Assembly (NCBI GenBank): GCA_021107375.1
Contig: JAIOSY010000173.1
Span: 1 to 8,671 of the forward strand
Direction: 5' to 3'
Length of the DNA: 8,671 nucleotides
Origin: Sulfurimonas sp.
Lineage (GTDB): Bacteria > Campylobacterota > Campylobacteria > Campylobacterales > Sulfurimonadaceae
Shown: positions 7,575 through 8,671 of the stretch, one piece after another
How the letters are laid out: every line of letters begins with the position of its first letter
How positions within the stretch are numbered: the stretch's first letter is position 1
Position numbers and translations under genes: made by a program
The notes under the pieces: model-generated
What the model saw: only the letters and a program-made list of their open reading frames with translations
Database searches by the model: none
What the model was told of the DNA's origin: nothing

Positions 7575-8671
7575 TGCAAAAATATACAGTTGTAGTTTGT
7601 GACCATATCCATGAAGCAGGATTAAAAATGCTAGAAGTTGATGAAAATATTAATTTTATCATGGCAGCAGATGTTGATAAAAAAGAGTTAGTTGAAAAAA
7701 TTATCCCAACTGCTGATGTAGCAATTACTAGAAGTTCTACAGATGTTGATGCTAATTTTATCGCGTCAGCTAAAAATATGAAAGCGATTGTTCGTGCTGG
7801 TGTTGGTGTTGATAATGTAGATATCTCTGGATGTTCAAAAGAGGGTATAATCGTTATGAATGTACCAACTGCAAATACAATAGCTGCTGTAGAACTTACA
7901 ATGACACATATGCTTTCATGTATGAGAATGTTTCCATATTCACATGACCATCTTAAAAATCAAAGAGTTTGGAAAAGAGAAAAATGGTACGGATATGAGA
8001 TGAAAGGTAAAAAACTTGGTGTTATCGGTTTTGGTAACATTGGCAGCCGTGTAGCTAAACGTGCTCAATCTTTTGAAATGGATATTATTGCATATGATCC
8101 ATATATTCATCCATCAAAAGCAACTGATCTAGATATGACATATACTAAAAATTTTGAAGATATTTTGGCATGTGACATTATTACAATTCATACTCCAAAA
8201 AATCAAGAAACTCTTAATATAATTGGTGAAAAAGAGATTGCTAAGATGAAAGATGGTGTAGTTTTAATCAACTGTGCTAGAGGTGGTCTTTATAATGAAG
8301 AAGCACTTTTTAATGGACTTAAATCTAAAAAAATTCGTTTTGCAGGTATTGATGTATTTAACAAAGAACCAGCAACTGATCATCCTTTACTTGAACTTGA
8401 TAATATCTGTGTTTCTCCTCACTTAGGTGCAAATACTTTTGAATCTCAGTATAACATTGGTACTCAAGCTGCTCAAAATGCGATAGAAGCTGCAAAAGGT
8501 ATAGCATATCCACATGCCATGAATTTACCGATAGATGAATCTAAAATACCATCATTTGTTAAACCATTTTTAGAGATGGGACAAAAAATAGGTTTCTTAG
8601 AATCACAAATGAATAAATCACAAATTATTGCTATAAAAGTTAGTGGTCATGGTGAAATTTCTAATTATGTA
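7574..8671 (+). CDS. serA: D-3-phosphoglycerate dehydrogenase, 3'-truncated by the window edge
   Basis: This enzyme oxidises 3-phosphoglycerate to 3-phosphohydroxypyruvate with NAD+, the first committed step of serine synthesis, in the cytoplasm. The frame is open from the ATG to the last base (366 residues). Visible are the substrate-domain motif RAGVGVDNVD (74-83), the Rossmann loop GFGNIG (152-157) with Asp175 at the end of the second strand (an NAD preference), and the catalytic residues Arg236 (NCARGG), Glu265 (NKEP) and His283 (SPHLGA). Residues after about 315 match the start of the extra regulatory domain of long-form (type I, about 525-residue) enzymes. About 160 residues, including the expected C-terminal ACT domain that senses serine, should lie beyond the window. 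The start overlaps the previous stop as TAATG, so serA is probably co-transcribed with rpsA. Confidence 0.96.
   Translation, partial: MQKYTVVVCDHIHEAGLKMLEVDENINFIMAADVDKKELVEKIIPTADVAITRSSTDVDANFIASAKNMKAIVRAGVGVDNVDISGCSKEGIIVMNVPTANTIAAVELTMTHMLSCMRMFPYSHDHLKNQRVWKREKWYGYEMKGKKLGVIGFGNIGSRVAKRAQSFEMDIIAYDPYIHPSKATDLDMTYTKNFEDILACDIITIHTPKNQETLNIIGEKEIAKMKDGVVLINCARGGLYNEEALFNGLKSKKIRFAGIDVFNKEPATDHPLLELDNICVSPHLGANTFESQYNIGTQAAQNAIEAAKGIAYPHAMNLPIDESKIPSFVKPFLEMGQKIGFLESQMNKSQIIAIKVSGHGEISNYV

Overview
The window is AT-rich, densely coding DNA with every supported gene on the + strand. Its gene order is pheS-pheT-aroA-ispH-rpsA-(small membrane protein)-serA. This is the core-genome order I recall from Campylobacter jejuni and other Campylobacterota (epsilonproteobacteria). 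The protein sequences and the style of promoter fit a free-living Campylobacterota member such as Sulfurimonas or a relative. The phylum is well supported; the genus is only a guess.

Layout: bases 1-915 hold the 3' part of pheS, whose start lies upstream of the window. pheT (912-3245), aroA (3238-4518) and ispH (4518-5348) follow with overlapping ends (ATGA, an 8-base overlap, and TAATG), so pheS-pheT-aroA-ispH reads as one translationally coupled transcript. The only real intergenic gap is 5349-5429. It holds a weak candidate terminator and a promoter with a perfect TATAAT for rpsA (5430-7088). A 159-residue single-pass membrane protein of unknown function (7095-7574) follows after 6 bases. 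serA (7574 to the window end, C-terminus missing) overlaps that gene by one base.

Function: the genes link translation (both PheRS subunits, ribosomal protein S1) with precursor biosynthesis. AroA acts in the shikimate route to aromatic amino acids including phenylalanine, the substrate of PheRS. IspH makes the isoprenoid precursors IPP and DMAPP. SerA starts serine synthesis from a glycolytic intermediate.

I see no mobile element, CRISPR array, tRNA, rRNA or defence system, and no sign of horizontal transfer. This is conserved housekeeping DNA, not an undescribed system. The points most worth a second look are: a PheT editing (B3/B4) domain that has lost most residues known to form the editing pocket; an AroA with the class II EPSP-synthase motif set; a SPOR-like fold suggested for the unknown membrane protein; and an unusually G/C-rich hairpin built from rare codons just inside that protein's gene.
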